The notes under the pieces: model-generated
Seen by the model: only the letters and a program-made list of their open reading frames with translations
What the model was told of the DNA's origin: nothing
The model's database searches: none
Shown here: piece by piece, positions 41,100-49,205 of the stretch
Position numbering within the stretch: the first letter of the stretch is position 1
Layout of the letters: every line of letters begins with the position of its first letter
Program-made: the position numbers and the translations under genes
DNA from: Symbiodinium natans
Taxonomy: Eukaryota > Sar > Dinophyceae > Suessiales > Symbiodiniaceae
DNA: 64,000 nt
Assembly (NCBI GenBank): GCA_905221605.1
Contig: CAJNDS010000924.1
Coordinates: forward strand, 374,001 to 438,000
Direction of reading: 5' to 3'

Positions 41100-41160
41100 C
41101 GATATAGGAAGCCCTTCAAGGCCCAAGTACATACTACATAGGTACATGGCTCCTTAGGGT
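41100..41160. mobile_element. HP-B right arm, cut off
   Basis: CGATATAGGAAGCCC, AAGGCCCAAGTACATACTAC, GGTACATGGCTCCTTAGGG. Confidence 0.85.
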
Positions 41161-41167
41161 TCATTTC

Positions 41168-41965
41168 TCATGCCATATCCTCTTCAGCTGCCTTCAGAAA
41201 GCGCTTGAAGCGTGTTGCTCTGCGGCGGGGCGGGGGGAGGACCCCATCAACCGTACACCCTGCGCGAGTTGGTAGCCCAGTGGTACCCTTTACCCTGATA
41301 AAACAACCAACCCGAAAAAGGGTGCCCGTATCATAAAATGGTAACTGGGCTACCAAGACGATACCAACCTTAAGACGTGAAGTCCCAACTTTGCTGCTGT
41401 GGACCGCTTTCTTGGGTTGGGCTATGATGCGCTGGCCCGGCTGGCCCTCATGAAAAGGGAGACCTATGGGGGGGAGGGCCGCAAAGGCGCATGCTGGTAA
41501 GGTAGTCCAGTGTCCCCCCGCCCCCCCCCCATACCCCAACAACCTGACCCTCTGAGCCCTCACAGCCTTGCCCAAGACCCCTTAACTAGGCAATATTCCT
41601 TATATAAATGCTTCCAAGGATCTCTACATCAATTGAGGTATGTTCCTGAATCACGGGCTATTGGGCTGTCTGGGTGAAACCTAACACACAACGCCGGCGC
41701 AGACCCCAAACAGTTCAAGACACGGTGCCGGATTCCCACAACATCGACGCTGCTGACTCTACCTCCAGCAGCAGACCACCTAGGACCCAGAGTAGGCCCG
41801 TATTCTCTTTGTTTAGGGTTTAGGTTCCCTTATTATGCAAAATTTAAACCCCAAAGGGGTACCCTTTTTTTGTTCCTAGGTTACTCTTGGGTCTAGCCAC
41901 TCGAAGATGACCTCCAATACCTTCAAGAGCACTCCAAGGACACTCCAAGGTCCCGACTGCGCCAT
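41168..41965 (-). CDS. Small multi-exon gene, unknown product
   Basis: Reading the minus strand, ATG at 41965 opens exon 1 (41901-41965, starts MAQSGPWSVLGVL). An HP-F element (41780-41900) is removed as a GT-AG intron with CCAC duplicated at its ends (GTGG on this strand). Exon 2 runs 41779 to about 41685 (EWSAAGGRVSSVDVVG). A truncated HP-C serves as the next intron. Exon 3 is 41566-41360 (69 codons, AVRAQRVRLLGYG...RLKVG). Then comes a 90-bp HP-E copy. If spliced GT-AG the protein ends at a TGA near 41194; if kept, the frame stays open to 41168 with an Arg/Lys-rich tail. No domain recognised. Confidence 0.52.
41269..41358 (-). mobile_element. HP-E foldback, short, in the minus-strand gene
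   Basis: TTGGTAGCCCAGTGGTACC pairs with GGTAACTGGGCTACCAAG. At 90 bp it is a multiple of three and open in frame on the minus strand. Confidence 0.87.
41561..41680. mobile_element. HP-C foldback, degenerate, minus-strand intron
   Basis: GCCTTGCCCAAGACCCC at left, GCTATTGGGCTGTCTGGGT at right. Confidence 0.7.
41780..41896 (-). mobile_element. HP-F foldback, minus-strand GT-AG intron
   Basis: CTAGGACCCAGAGTAGGCCC to CTTGGGTCTAG; CCAC at 41776-41779 and 41897-41900. Confidence 0.9.
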
Positions 41966-41969
41966 GGGT

Positions 41970-42066
41970 TTTGGGTTTAGGGTTTAGGGTTTAGGGTTTA
42001 GGGTTTAGGGTTTAGGGTTTAGGTTCAGGGTTTAAGGTTTTGGGTTTAGGGTTTAGGGTTTAGGGT
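41970..42066. repeat. TTTAGGG array just upstream of a minus-strand ATG
   Basis: About thirteen units directly 5' of the start codon at 41965 on the minus strand. Confidence 0.93.
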
Positions 42067-42133
42067 GTCGTCCCAGTGTTCCAGAGGCAGGAAAGTATAG
42101 AAAGCAACCACCTCGCGGCCACACGCGCGCATA

Positions 42134-42232
42134 CTCCAAGGGCCCATGCGCCTGTGAAGTATATACTTGGGCCCTGGAGCTGCTATAAGACCCCTTTAAG
42201 GCACAAGCATATACCATACATGATATACATTT
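42134..42232. mobile_element. HP-B foldback, degenerate
   Basis: AGTATATACTTGGGCCC and AAGGCACAAGCATATACCATAC. Confidence 0.62.
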
Positions 42233-42474
42233 TGTTGGAGGGTTCTTTTTATGCAACCCTGTCTAGGGTTCTTGGGTAGCCTTCCCTCGGACCGTGCGAA
42301 GACCTCCTCACACCTCGTCTGTGCTAGGGGCTGAGGGTTCAGGGTTTCGGGTGTGTAACCCACGTCCTGAACCTGCTACCCATCCAGTCCCCCCATGTGA
42401 AGTCCATGTAACGACCTTTCACATCCCCCCCCCAAAAAATAAACCTCTGACACTCCTTCATAAACCCTTCAATT

Positions 42475-42583
42475 TGTAGCCCAGTGGTACCCTTTTGTGC
42501 CCATTTTATGGTTCAAGGTTCCCTGAAAAAAAAACAACCCCCAAAAGAGGGTACCCTTATTGTGATATGGTTACTGGGCTACT
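42475..42583. mobile_element. HP-E foldback
   Basis: GTAGCCCAGTGGTACCC pairs with GGTTACTGGGCTAC. Confidence 0.87.
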
Positions 42584-42615
42584 GATAAACTGGAATCCAA
42601 ATCCTAAACCCTAAA

Positions 42616-42717
42616 CTTGGGATGTGCCCCCTTATACTAACAGTCCTTAATAGGGACTATAATAGAGGGTACTACAATCTCTATGAAGGGCTGCTAGTAT
42701 AAGGGGGAACATCCCAA
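42616..42717. mobile_element. HP-G foldback
   Basis: CTTGGGATGTGCCCCCTTAT pairs with GTATAAGGGGGAACATCCCAA. Confidence 0.92.
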
Positions 42718-42845
42718 CCCCAAACTCTTGTGTAATCAAAACCCTAAACCCTTTGCCCTAAACTCCCTAAACCCCTAACCCTAAACCCTACACCCTAAAC
42801 CCTGAACCGTAAAGCTCTTGTGTGAGCCGATCGATAGCCCAGGCC

Positions 42846-43636
42846 ATGGTGAGTAGCCAAGGACAGGAGCTGGAGCCCGGAAGGCCCCCGGCGGTCCCAA
42901 GAATACGAGGTGACAAGGAAGTGGCTTCGGGTTTGGGGTTTAGGGTTTAGGGTTTGAGGGTTTGGGGTTTAGGGGTGTATATTCATTTTAGGGTTGGACA
43001 AGCAGGTTTCGGCGGGTTCGCTGGTGCCCGAAGCCCTGAAGCAAGATACCATTGGAGCTGCATCTCCCGCGGCTCCTCTGACTTGGAGGTTCATGGTACT
43101 TGTTGACCAGTTATAGCTGTACTTCTAACCCACTTATAAGCCACTTAAGTAGTTGTGACTTGGGTTCTAAGTACAGTTAGAATTGGTTAGTAAGTACCAT
43201 GAACCTCCAAGTGATTTTGCACTTGGCATGTCCTATCACGGCGAAGCTAGCGTGGCATGAAAGTGGCATCAAGATATACTGCGTTCCTCGTGGAGCTCTG
43301 CCAGAGCTCCAAACCCTAAACCCTAAACCCTAAACCCTGGCGCATGTCCTTAGCCGGCCGGCCTGCCTTTGCAGAGCATCTGAAGCAGTCCTACTTGGGG
43401 GTTCATGGTACTTACTAACCAATTAGAACTGTACTGATAACCACCTTGTAAGCCCCGAAGTGCCCTAATGTGGTTATAAGTACAGTTCTATACGTACAGT
43501 TAAACCTGGCTAATAAGTACCATGAAGCTCCAAGTGTCCTTTTACCCAGTGAGAAGGTTTTGTCCTGCGACACGATTAGGCACATTAGTTTATGTAGCAC
43601 CTTCTCCTCCACATCAGTCAGCGTCTTCTTCATTTA
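42846..43636 (+). CDS. Multi-exon gene, unknown product
   Basis: Exon 1 begins ATG at 42846 (MVSSQGQELEPGRPP) and stops at a GTTTGGGG donor at 42931. Exon 2 is about 43006-43079 (VSAGSLVPEALKQDT) after a CAG acceptor. HP-A copies at 43081-43212 and 43393-43535 then interrupt the coding stretch. Exact removal of each gives long open frames (LILHLACPITAKLAW; HLKQSFYPVRRFC), but AG-acceptor splicing gives other open frames, so the reading is unsettled. The last exon follows TTTGCAG at about 43373 and ends near 43636. The phase at the first junction was not resolved. No family recognised. Confidence 0.45.
43081..43212. mobile_element. HP-A foldback within coding sequence
   Basis: Full ACTTGGAGGTTCATGG to CCATGAACCTCCAAGT; TGA precedes CTTGG and follows CCAAG. 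Confidence 0.92.
43393..43535. mobile_element. HP-A foldback within coding sequence
   Basis: ACTTGGGGGTTCATGG to CCATGAAGCTCCAAGT; GTCCT at 43388-43392 and 43536-43540. Confidence 0.92.
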
Positions 43637-43648
43637 ACATCTAGCACG

Positions 43649-43687
43649 GTTTAGGGTTTAGGGTTTAGGGTTTAGGGTTTAGGGTTT
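43649..43687. repeat. TTTAGGG array
   Basis: Five units after the probable end of the preceding gene. Confidence 0.92.
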
Positions 43688-43739
43688 TCCACATCAACTT
43701 TGGACAAGTCCATTCCAACAACCAAGGGTGGGTGTGTGG

Positions 43740-44612
43740 GTGTTGGAGTTTGTGCGCTTGCACAGTGTTGCTGCGTGCACGATTTGCCCTCGGAGAGTGG
43801 CCCACGACCCTAAACCCTAAACCCTAAACCCTAAACCCTATAACCCTAAACCCTAAACCCTAAACCCAAAGCCCCATACAAACCCTAAACCCTAAACATC
43901 TGTGGCCCAGAACAGACGCAGTTGATTCTTGGTGTCTCTGGCTGCTGCAGGCAATCCAGAAGAAGCTCAGGCACCAAGGCGCAGACCGACCTAATGCAGT
44001 GGGCTCTTGGATTACAAAACGGTTACTCTCAAGGCTCCGAGGACTCTGATGTAAGGGTTTTTGGGCCCAAAAAGCCTTATATATATATATTTATATTTAT
44101 ATTTATTATTAAGGCTTTTGGGCTATTTTGACCCGAAACCCGAAACCCTAAACCCTAAACCCTAAACCCTAAACCCTAAACCCTGGTTACGATGGCGCCC
44201 AAGTGGCCGAGTGGAGAGGTACCATCCGATGGACTCTCGGATGGTTCGACAGACGACGCGCAGAGGCCCAGCCTTACCAGTGTCTTGGACCCAGAGTAGG
44301 CCCTGATCCCCCCTTTTAGGATTCAGGGTTTAGGGTTTAGGGTTTAGGGTTTAGGGCTACTAGGACCCAGAGTAGGTCCGCATTCCCTTTCTTTAAGGGT
44401 GGGTTCCCTTGTTAGCCCCTTTATAAACCGAAAACAGGGTACCCTTTTTTATGCCTAGGCAACTCCTGTGTCTAGGTGTGCATTGAACAGGTTCGAGCCA
44501 TAGTAGGACGAGTAAAGAAGTCTGTTCGGGTGCTTTGCTTTGTAGGAAGTGAATGCATAGCACTTGATAAGGTCGGTGGCAACTTCCTTGAGTGGGAACG
44601 TGCAACCGAAAC
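43740..44612 (+). CDS. Multi-exon gene with a TTTAGGG intron and an HP-F intron, unknown product
   Basis: Exon about 43740-43796 (VGVCALAQCCCVHDL) joins 43911-44050 (QTQLILGVSGCC...LMQWALGLQNGYSQG) across a 114-bp GT-AG intron built from CCCTAAA repeats and flanked by an 8-bp repeat. A GTAAGG donor follows at 44051. A further exon about 44180-44282 (GRVERYHPMDSRMVR) joins 44476-44610 (VCIEQVRAIVGRVKKSVRV) across a composite HP-F intron with a GTGT duplication and GT-AG ends. Frame is kept at both of these junctions. The 44051-44180 intron holds a TTTTGGGC foldback, an AT microsatellite and CCCTAAA repeats; its acceptor was not found. Cysteine-rich start; no domain recognised. Confidence 0.52.
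43797..43910 (+). repeat. CCCTAAA intron with 8-bp duplication (GT-AG)
   Basis: GTGGCCCA at 43797-43804 and 43902-43909; the second copy is followed by G, making the AG acceptor. Confidence 0.85.
44285..44475 (+). mobile_element. Composite HP-F: stub, TTTAGGG tract, full copy (GT-AG intron)
   Basis: GGACCCAGAGTAGGCCC stub to TTTTAGG, TTTAGGG tract (44326-44356), full HP-F from CTAGGACCCAGAGTAGG to GTGTCTAG. GTGT at 44280-44283 area and 44476. Confidence 0.9.
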
Positions 44613-44651
44613 CCTAAACCCCAGACCCCACAGATTAACAAGGGAACCATG

Positions 44652-44752
44652 TTGGGATGTTCCCCCTCATACTAACAGTCCTTAATACGATATTTCGTTT
44701 CCCCCATTATAATCCCTATTAAGGACTGTTAGAAGAAGGAAGGGTATCACAA
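44652..44752. mobile_element. HP-G foldback, right end decayed
   Basis: TTGGGATGTTCCCCCTCATACT; right arm AAGGACTGTTAGAAGAAGG. Confidence 0.78.
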
Positions 44753-45114
44753 GAGCCCTGCTTCAACCCTAAACCCTAAACAACCCTGCGGTTTACGGTG
44801 TTGGGGTTTGGGGTTTGGGGTTTAGGGTTTAGTTTAGCCCTAAAACCCCAAATCCTGCACCTCGTCGCAAGCCCTGGCTAACCGCCTCGCATGGTTGGGA
44901 CTCTTGGTTTGGGAGCATTCGCCCGTTGTCAGGCAAAGGAAAGGCAAGGCCCTATGATTGTACAAACTTTTTTTGGTGCTTCGGGCACTTGCTATGAGAC
45001 GACATCCTTGCACGCAGCTTCGCTAAAACTGCAATGTGGCCCGAGCCCCCTGTTGGTTCGACGTGGAGGTTGTAAAGAAAGCTGCGTCGCACCAGGTTCC
45101 AACCGGAACATACA

Positions 45115-46068
45115 ATGGTGTCGTCCGTGCTCTGCTTGCTGACGATCTTGCCCCTGAGCTCGGCAACCTTCCCTTCTTGCAATGGGACCGCCAGCCCTGA
45201 CACACCTTCCACAGGAAACTCCACTCCTGACGTTCCTGTGGAGGTGAATGTTCAGGGGCAGAGTGGCAAGTTCACAATCGTTCCCAAGAATTCCTCCGGG
45301 AACTCGGTTGGCATCAGGGTGACCATGGACGCACTCCGGGAAGTGGATGCCGCTGGCAGCGCGGTGGGCCAGACGGGTAACGTGAAGCACTCTGTGAACA
45401 CGTTTGCCGCGCAGGACTTCACGGTGGGCAGCGTGGAGCAAGTGACAGTTGGTTCTGTGAGTGCCGCGAAGATCTCGTTTGAGTCCACCATCTCTAGCAT
45501 CGGCAAACTCGGCGTGGACACTTACCTCATGGCGGGCGATGGCGATGTTGGTATGAACAACGACTCGTGGTCCGTAGATATTGGGGACTTGAAGTGGAAC
45601 ATCCGTCTGTGGGACTGGACCTGGTGCGGAGACTCGGGCGCCACCTGCAAAAATGGCGAAGTGGGGGATGCCATCGAGCTGGACATCACCGTGCAGAACA
45701 TGGGTGGTGGGTCGGCCAGCAAGAAGGCTGGTAGCAACAAGACGGTCTCGCTGGGTGGCTCGGCCGAGTTGCAACTATCAACAGCTGTACAAACAGACTG
45801 CGCCTGGGTGGAGATGGCCGATGGGTACCCGATGGTCACCACGCAGGGCAGCGGCACCACCATCACCTTCCGCTTTCCGCGCTTCAGCTCCTCCTCGCTG
45901 TATGACCCAGTGATCTCCGGCTCATGCGGCGAGCTGGGCCTCGACTGCGGGGGTGGCTCTATCAGCACCACCTCGGGAGGGAGCAACTCAGTGAGCTCCA
46001 CAACTGCGGGTGCAGGAGTGACTTTGGCAACAGCCCTGGCCATCACTGTTTCTGCATACATCGCCTGA
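45115..46068 (+). CDS. Intronless secreted protein, probably GPI-anchored, unknown family
   Basis: A single 317-codon ORF, by far the longest in the window. Residues 1-17 form a hydrophobic signal peptide ending near LSSA. The mature part has NGT, NST and NSS glycosylation sequons, a Trp-rich stretch (WNIRLWDWTWC, about 167-177) and paired cysteines near 177, 184, 270 and 277. A Ser/Thr/Gly-rich spacer (about 280-298) leads to a hydrophobic C-terminus (TLATALAITVSAYIA), the layout of a GPI-anchor signal. Third codon positions are strongly G/C. No foldback element or TTTAGGG tract interrupts it, unlike the pirin-like gene. I do not recognise the family. ATG at 45115 is chosen because it starts the signal peptide. 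A different frame is open from about 45040 to 45199 and also looks coding, so the 5' end could be more complex. Confidence 0.72.
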   Translation: MVSSVLCLLTILPLSSATFPSCNGTASPDTPSTGNSTPDVPVEVNVQGQSGKFTIVPKNSSGNSVGIRVTMDALREVDAAGSAVGQTGNVKHSVNTFAAQDFTVGSVEQVTVGSVSAAKISFESTISSIGKLGVDTYLMAGDGDVGMNNDSWSVDIGDLKWNIRLWDWTWCGDSGATCKNGEVGDAIELDITVQNMGGGSASKKAGSNKTVSLGGSAELQLSTAVQTDCAWVEMADGYPMVTTQGSGTTITFRFPRFSSSSLYDPVISGSCGELGLDCGGGSISTTSGGSNSVSSTTAGAGVTLATALAITVSAYIA

Positions 46069-46284
46069 GGTTGGTCTAGTCAAGCTGATTCCGTATAGCC
46101 GGGCAAGGCTGAAGCGCGTCCAGCAGAGATGTCGAAGCAGCCATGCCCCCTTAATTTGGCACTACAGCTTTCATGACATGTTCGATGAAACATTTTGGTC
46201 TTTTGAAGCTTTGAATTTCAAGCACCTCCAACAAGACCTGTGACGCTGACACAGCGGAGAGGTTGCAAGCTCACGCGCAAAATC

Positions 46285-46382
46285 GACCCTTTTCCATGTT
46301 TTGGGGGTTCTGGGTACCCTTCTGATAAAATGTTAAATAAACCATAAACCCTCAATTTTGAAATGGCTATTGGGCGACCAAA
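46285..46382. mobile_element. HP-E foldback, degenerate
   Basis: CCCTTTTCCATGTTTTGGGGGTTC and AAATGGCTATTGGGCGACCAAAG patterns. Confidence 0.55.
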
Positions 46383-46447
46383 GACAAGATTATTCCTTGG
46401 AGCCATAGTTGCTGTGCGCATTTTGCTGCAACCCTTGTATCAGATCC

Positions 46448-46545
46448 GTAGGGATCCATGTACCTGTGTAGTATAGACTTGGGCCTTAAAGGGTTCCTTA
46501 AGGGGCCAAGTATATACTACATAGGTACATGCATCGTGAGGGTTA
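46448..46545. mobile_element. HP-B foldback
   Basis: GTAGGGATCCATGTACC pairs with GGTACATGCATCGTGAGGG. Confidence 0.85.
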
Positions 46546-46601
46546 CAGCCCCCAGAACCCCAAACCCTAAACCCATCTGCACCCCTTTTATCAGCTGTAA
46601 G

Positions 46602-46697
46602 TTGGGATGTTCCCCCTTATGCTGACAGTCCTTGAGAGGGATTTTGATAGGGGGTGCTATAATCCCTATTAAGGAGCTGTTAGTTTCAGGGGGAAGC
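46602..46697. mobile_element. HP-G foldback, right end decayed
   Basis: TTGGGATGTTCCCCCTTATG; right arm GGAGCTGTTAGTTTCAGGGGG. Confidence 0.8.
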
Positions 46698-46748
46698 TAT
46701 ATACCCCAAACCCTAAACCAGTAAGGAAGGACTTCGCGTTTATTTTTA

Positions 46749-46799
46749 AGGGTTTAGGGTTTAGGGTTTAGGATTTAGGGTTTAGGGTTTAGGGTTTAG
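46749..46799. repeat. TTTAGGG array
   Basis: Seven units up to the exon at 46799. Confidence 0.93.
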
Positions 46800-47925
46800 G
46801 CTTGGCCAGGCCACGCGTGGAAAGCAAATCCTCCGAAATCAGCAAGTATGGGCTCGAGGCCGCAGACTTGGCTTTGAGGGTTTAGGGTTTAGGGTTCAGG
46901 GTTAAGGGCTTAGGGTTTAGGGTTTAGGGTTTAGGGTTTAGGGTACCAGGATGTGCTGTTGGTGTTGGTTTTTGCGGCTTCAGGCGTTCAGGATCCTTAT
47001 GCCGTCGGTCTCTGCGCCAGTCATTCGACATCCTAAACCCAGTTTCCCAGGGAGCCCAAGACCCAAAGAGCCCATTAGGGTTTAGGGTTTGGGGTTTAGG
47101 GTTTAGGGTTTAGGGTTTAGGGTTTAGGGTTTAGGGCATACTTGGGATGTTCCCCCTTATACTGACAGTCCTGAATAGGGATGATAGTGCCCCTTTTTAT
47201 AATCCCTATTCGGGACTGTTAGTATTTAAGAGCCTCCGGCTCAAGCCGCCGACCCCGCTGGAGCATAGTTGAGAGGTCTAGCATGGTTCGAAGATCATCC
47301 CAGCCTGCTCGGCAGAGTTCTGTGAAACGTTTGGGGGGGGGGGGGGGGGGAGGGGGGGGGGGAGGGGCGGGGAGGGGGGGGGGCGGGGGTGTGGGGGGGG
47401 GGGGGGGGGGGGTGGGGGGTGGGGGGGGTGGGGGGTGGGGGGGGGTGGGGGGTGGGGGGCCTACCCCCCTGTGCTGAACCGCCTGTTTACGCTGTGCGGG
47501 TGGCGCGGTCCTCCACGAAAAATTGTGCACCGACCCCCCTACCCCCCCCCCCCCCCGCGTTTTCGGGGGGTAAGGAGGGAAAGAGGGAGGTTTTCACCTC
47601 CTCAAACCCATCCAACACGCCGCCAGGGTCGGCGGATAAGGGGGAACATCCCAGCCAACACCCCTTAATTAAGGAATATGCCCTTACATTCTGAAGGGAC
47701 CCGAAATATGATTTGAGGTCGATTGCTTTATTAAGGGGTATTGGGCTCTTACCTGCCCGCACCCTTGAACAACCTTTATTTGCAGCCTTAGACCATGAAC
47801 GCCCGAAGCCGAAACTCCCGGTGACCAGCTGTTCCCCACGTGCTGCGGGCGCTACACTAGCACGGCATCACAGACCAGTAGACCCGACTGAACTCCCCAA
47901 AATTGCATTGTGCACTGTGTCATAG
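46799..47925 (+). CDS. Multi-exon gene, unknown product
   Basis: Exon 46799-46879 (RPRVESKSSEISKYG) ends at a GTTTAG donor. Exon 46984-47079 (RILMPSVSAPVIRHP) follows CTTCAG in phase 0. Exon 47786-47925 (LDHERPKPKLPVTSC...ELPKIALCTVS) follows TTTGCAG and ends in TAG. The last intron holds TTTAGGG repeats, an HP-G copy split by a poly-G unit, and an HP-C copy. The phase of the last junction does not fit directly, so an exon may be missing. No domain seen. Confidence 0.48.
47141..47225. mobile_element. HP-G left part, split by a poly-G unit
   Basis: CTTGGGATGTTCCCCCTTAT to CTGTTAGTAT; its missing end, ATAAGGGGGAACATCCCAG, is at 47636-47654. Confidence 0.9.
47226..47635. mobile_element. Poly-G mobile unit, copy 1, inside HP-G
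   Basis: Starts TTAAGAGCCTCCGGCTCAAG, holds GGTTCGAAGATCATCCCAGC and a G-rich tract (47331-47460), then CCCCCC and GGGGTAAGGAGGGAAAGAG. CCGCCGACCC near the left end and GGGTCGGCGG at the right end are inverted repeats. Confidence 0.85.
47651..47750. mobile_element. HP-C foldback
   Basis: CCCAGCCAACACCCCTTAATT at left, GGGGTATTGGGCTCTT at right; begins where HP-G ends. Confidence 0.82.
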
Positions 47926-47978
47926 CGCCAGTCTTATGTCCGGAATTGCCATTGCAGGCTTCGTGCAAATTCAGCCAT

Positions 47979-48212
47979 CTATGGAAACTTGCTGCTGTAA
48001 GTCTCGGAATCATCTGGCTTTACACAATCCTCAGGACAACCCAGAGAGCCCAAGACCCCTTAAAAGAGGAATATTCCTTAAAGCATATTGAGGAGCCCGA
48101 AATGATTTAAGGTACATTCCTTAATTAACGGTATTGGGTTGCTTGGACAATCCTCCGATATCACACACCAAAACCCTAGAAATCTGCAACCAGCCTTGGC
48201 TAAGAACAAGCT
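47979..48212 (-). CDS. Terminal exons of a minus-strand gene, HP-C as GA-AG intron
   Basis: On the minus strand an exon about 48212-48153 (LFLAKAGCRFLGFW, ending ISE) joins 48029-47979 (DCVKPDDSETYSSKFP, TAG) when 48152-48030 is removed. That intron is HP-C plus a few flanking bases, starting GA and ending AG. A 9-bp repeat, acaatcctc on the + strand, stands at 48024-48032 and 48147-48155. Further exons upstream would lie beyond the damaged HP-C at 48223-48398. Product unknown. Confidence 0.5.
48030..48152 (-). mobile_element. HP-C foldback, minus-strand GA-AG intron
   Basis: Complete HP-C with direct repeat acaatcctc on both sides (+ strand). Confidence 0.88.
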
Positions 48213-48222
48213 CACCGCTTGT

Positions 48223-48398
48223 CCCCAAAGAGAGCCCAATACCCCTTCGTTAGGGATGTCCGCCGGTCATACTCGGTCATACAGTTCCGTGTTTTTTTCG
48301 CAGTCGCTGTTTCCCGTCACAGTGCGATTTTGCCATTGTACATTAAGGTCTTCCCGTAAACCCTGAAGTCCTTAACTGAGGGTCTTGGGCTCTTGGGG
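48223..48398. mobile_element. HP-C foldback with foreign centre
   Basis: CCCCAAAGAGAGCCCAATACC at left, GGTCTTGGGCTCTTGGGG at right; about 110 bp of other sequence replaces the centre. Confidence 0.72.
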
Positions 48399-48407
48399 TC
48401 TCACACT

Positions 48408-48735
48408 AAATTTAAGAGCCTCCGGCTCAAGCCGCCGACCCCGCTGGAGCATAGTTGAGAGGTCTAAACCCGCTCGCATGGTTCGAAGATCATCCCAGCC
48501 TGCTCGGCAGAGTTCTGTGAAACGTTTGGGGGGAGGGGGGGGGGGGGGGAGGGGGGGGGGAGGGGGGGGGGAGGGTGGGGGGGGGGGGGGGGGGGGGGGG
48601 TGGGGGGGGGTGGGGGGGGGGTGGGGGGGGGGGTGGGGGGGGGGGTTGGGGGGGGGGAGGGGGGGGTGGGGGGGGAGGGGGTGTGGGGGAAAACACACTG
48701 ATCATTTGGGGGGGTAAGGAGGGAAAGAGCAAATT
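48408..48735. mobile_element. Poly-G mobile unit, copy 2
   Basis: Same left edge as copy 1 (ATTTAAGAGCCTCCGGCTC), same GGTTCGAAGATCATCCC block, longer G-rich tract (48528-48690), same GGGGTAAGGAGGGAAAGAG. Carries about 9 extra bases (AACCCGCTC) that copy 1 lacks. Confidence 0.85.
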
Positions 48736-48771
48736 TTAACCCTAAACCCTAAACCCTAAATTGTTTTCGGT

Positions 48772-49060
48772 TGAGGCATTCGCTGGCACGAAGGCGAAGC
48801 GCGAGGTGCAAAAAATTGGGGGGGGGGGGGGGGGGTGGCTTGTGGTTGATGGGTGCACCTGAGAGAGCACCGGGCTCAAAAGGGTGAGGGTTTAGGGTTT
48901 AGGGTTTAAGGTTTAGGGTTTAGGGTTTAGGATTTAGGGTTTAGGGCGATCTTTGGCTTGAGGTTGGGAGGGCTGAGCCCGGGGAGTTGCCGAGGAGCCT
49001 CGTACCAGAGGACCCTCTAGACTACTGTTTGCTGAAGAACGCCCGGCTTTAAGGTTGAGG
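48772..49060 (+). CDS. Short exons between G-runs and TTTAGGG tracts, unknown product
   Basis: Coding-like + readings at about 48772-48819 (EAFAGTKAKREVQK), 48838-48888 (LWLMGAPERAPGSK) and 48948-49020 (DLWLEVGRAEPGELP). The last is also open on the minus strand (LWYEAPRQLPGLSP), so direction is uncertain. A G-run, a TTTAGGG tract and HP-D separate them. Confidence 0.28.
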
Positions 49061-49144
49061 GTTTAGGGCTTAGGGTTTAGGATCCCTGTATTGCCCGTAT
49101 TTTCTTTTTAAGTGTGTTGGGGGTTCTTAAGCGAACAGTAGTAG
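49021..49144. mobile_element. HP-D foldback with TTTAGGG insert
   Basis: ACTACTGTTTGCTGAAGAAC at left, GGTTCTTAAGCGAACAGTAGT at right; 49052-49080 is TTTAGGG-like. Confidence 0.82.
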
Positions 49145-49205
49145 AACAGCAGAGTATCACAGATGTCCGAAACCCTAAATATCTGCAATGTATGGAGCTG
49201 TACTC

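Noticed and set aside
47219-48732. Gly- and Pro-rich ORFs around the two poly-G units
   Set aside because: Repeat translations with no support outside the G tract.
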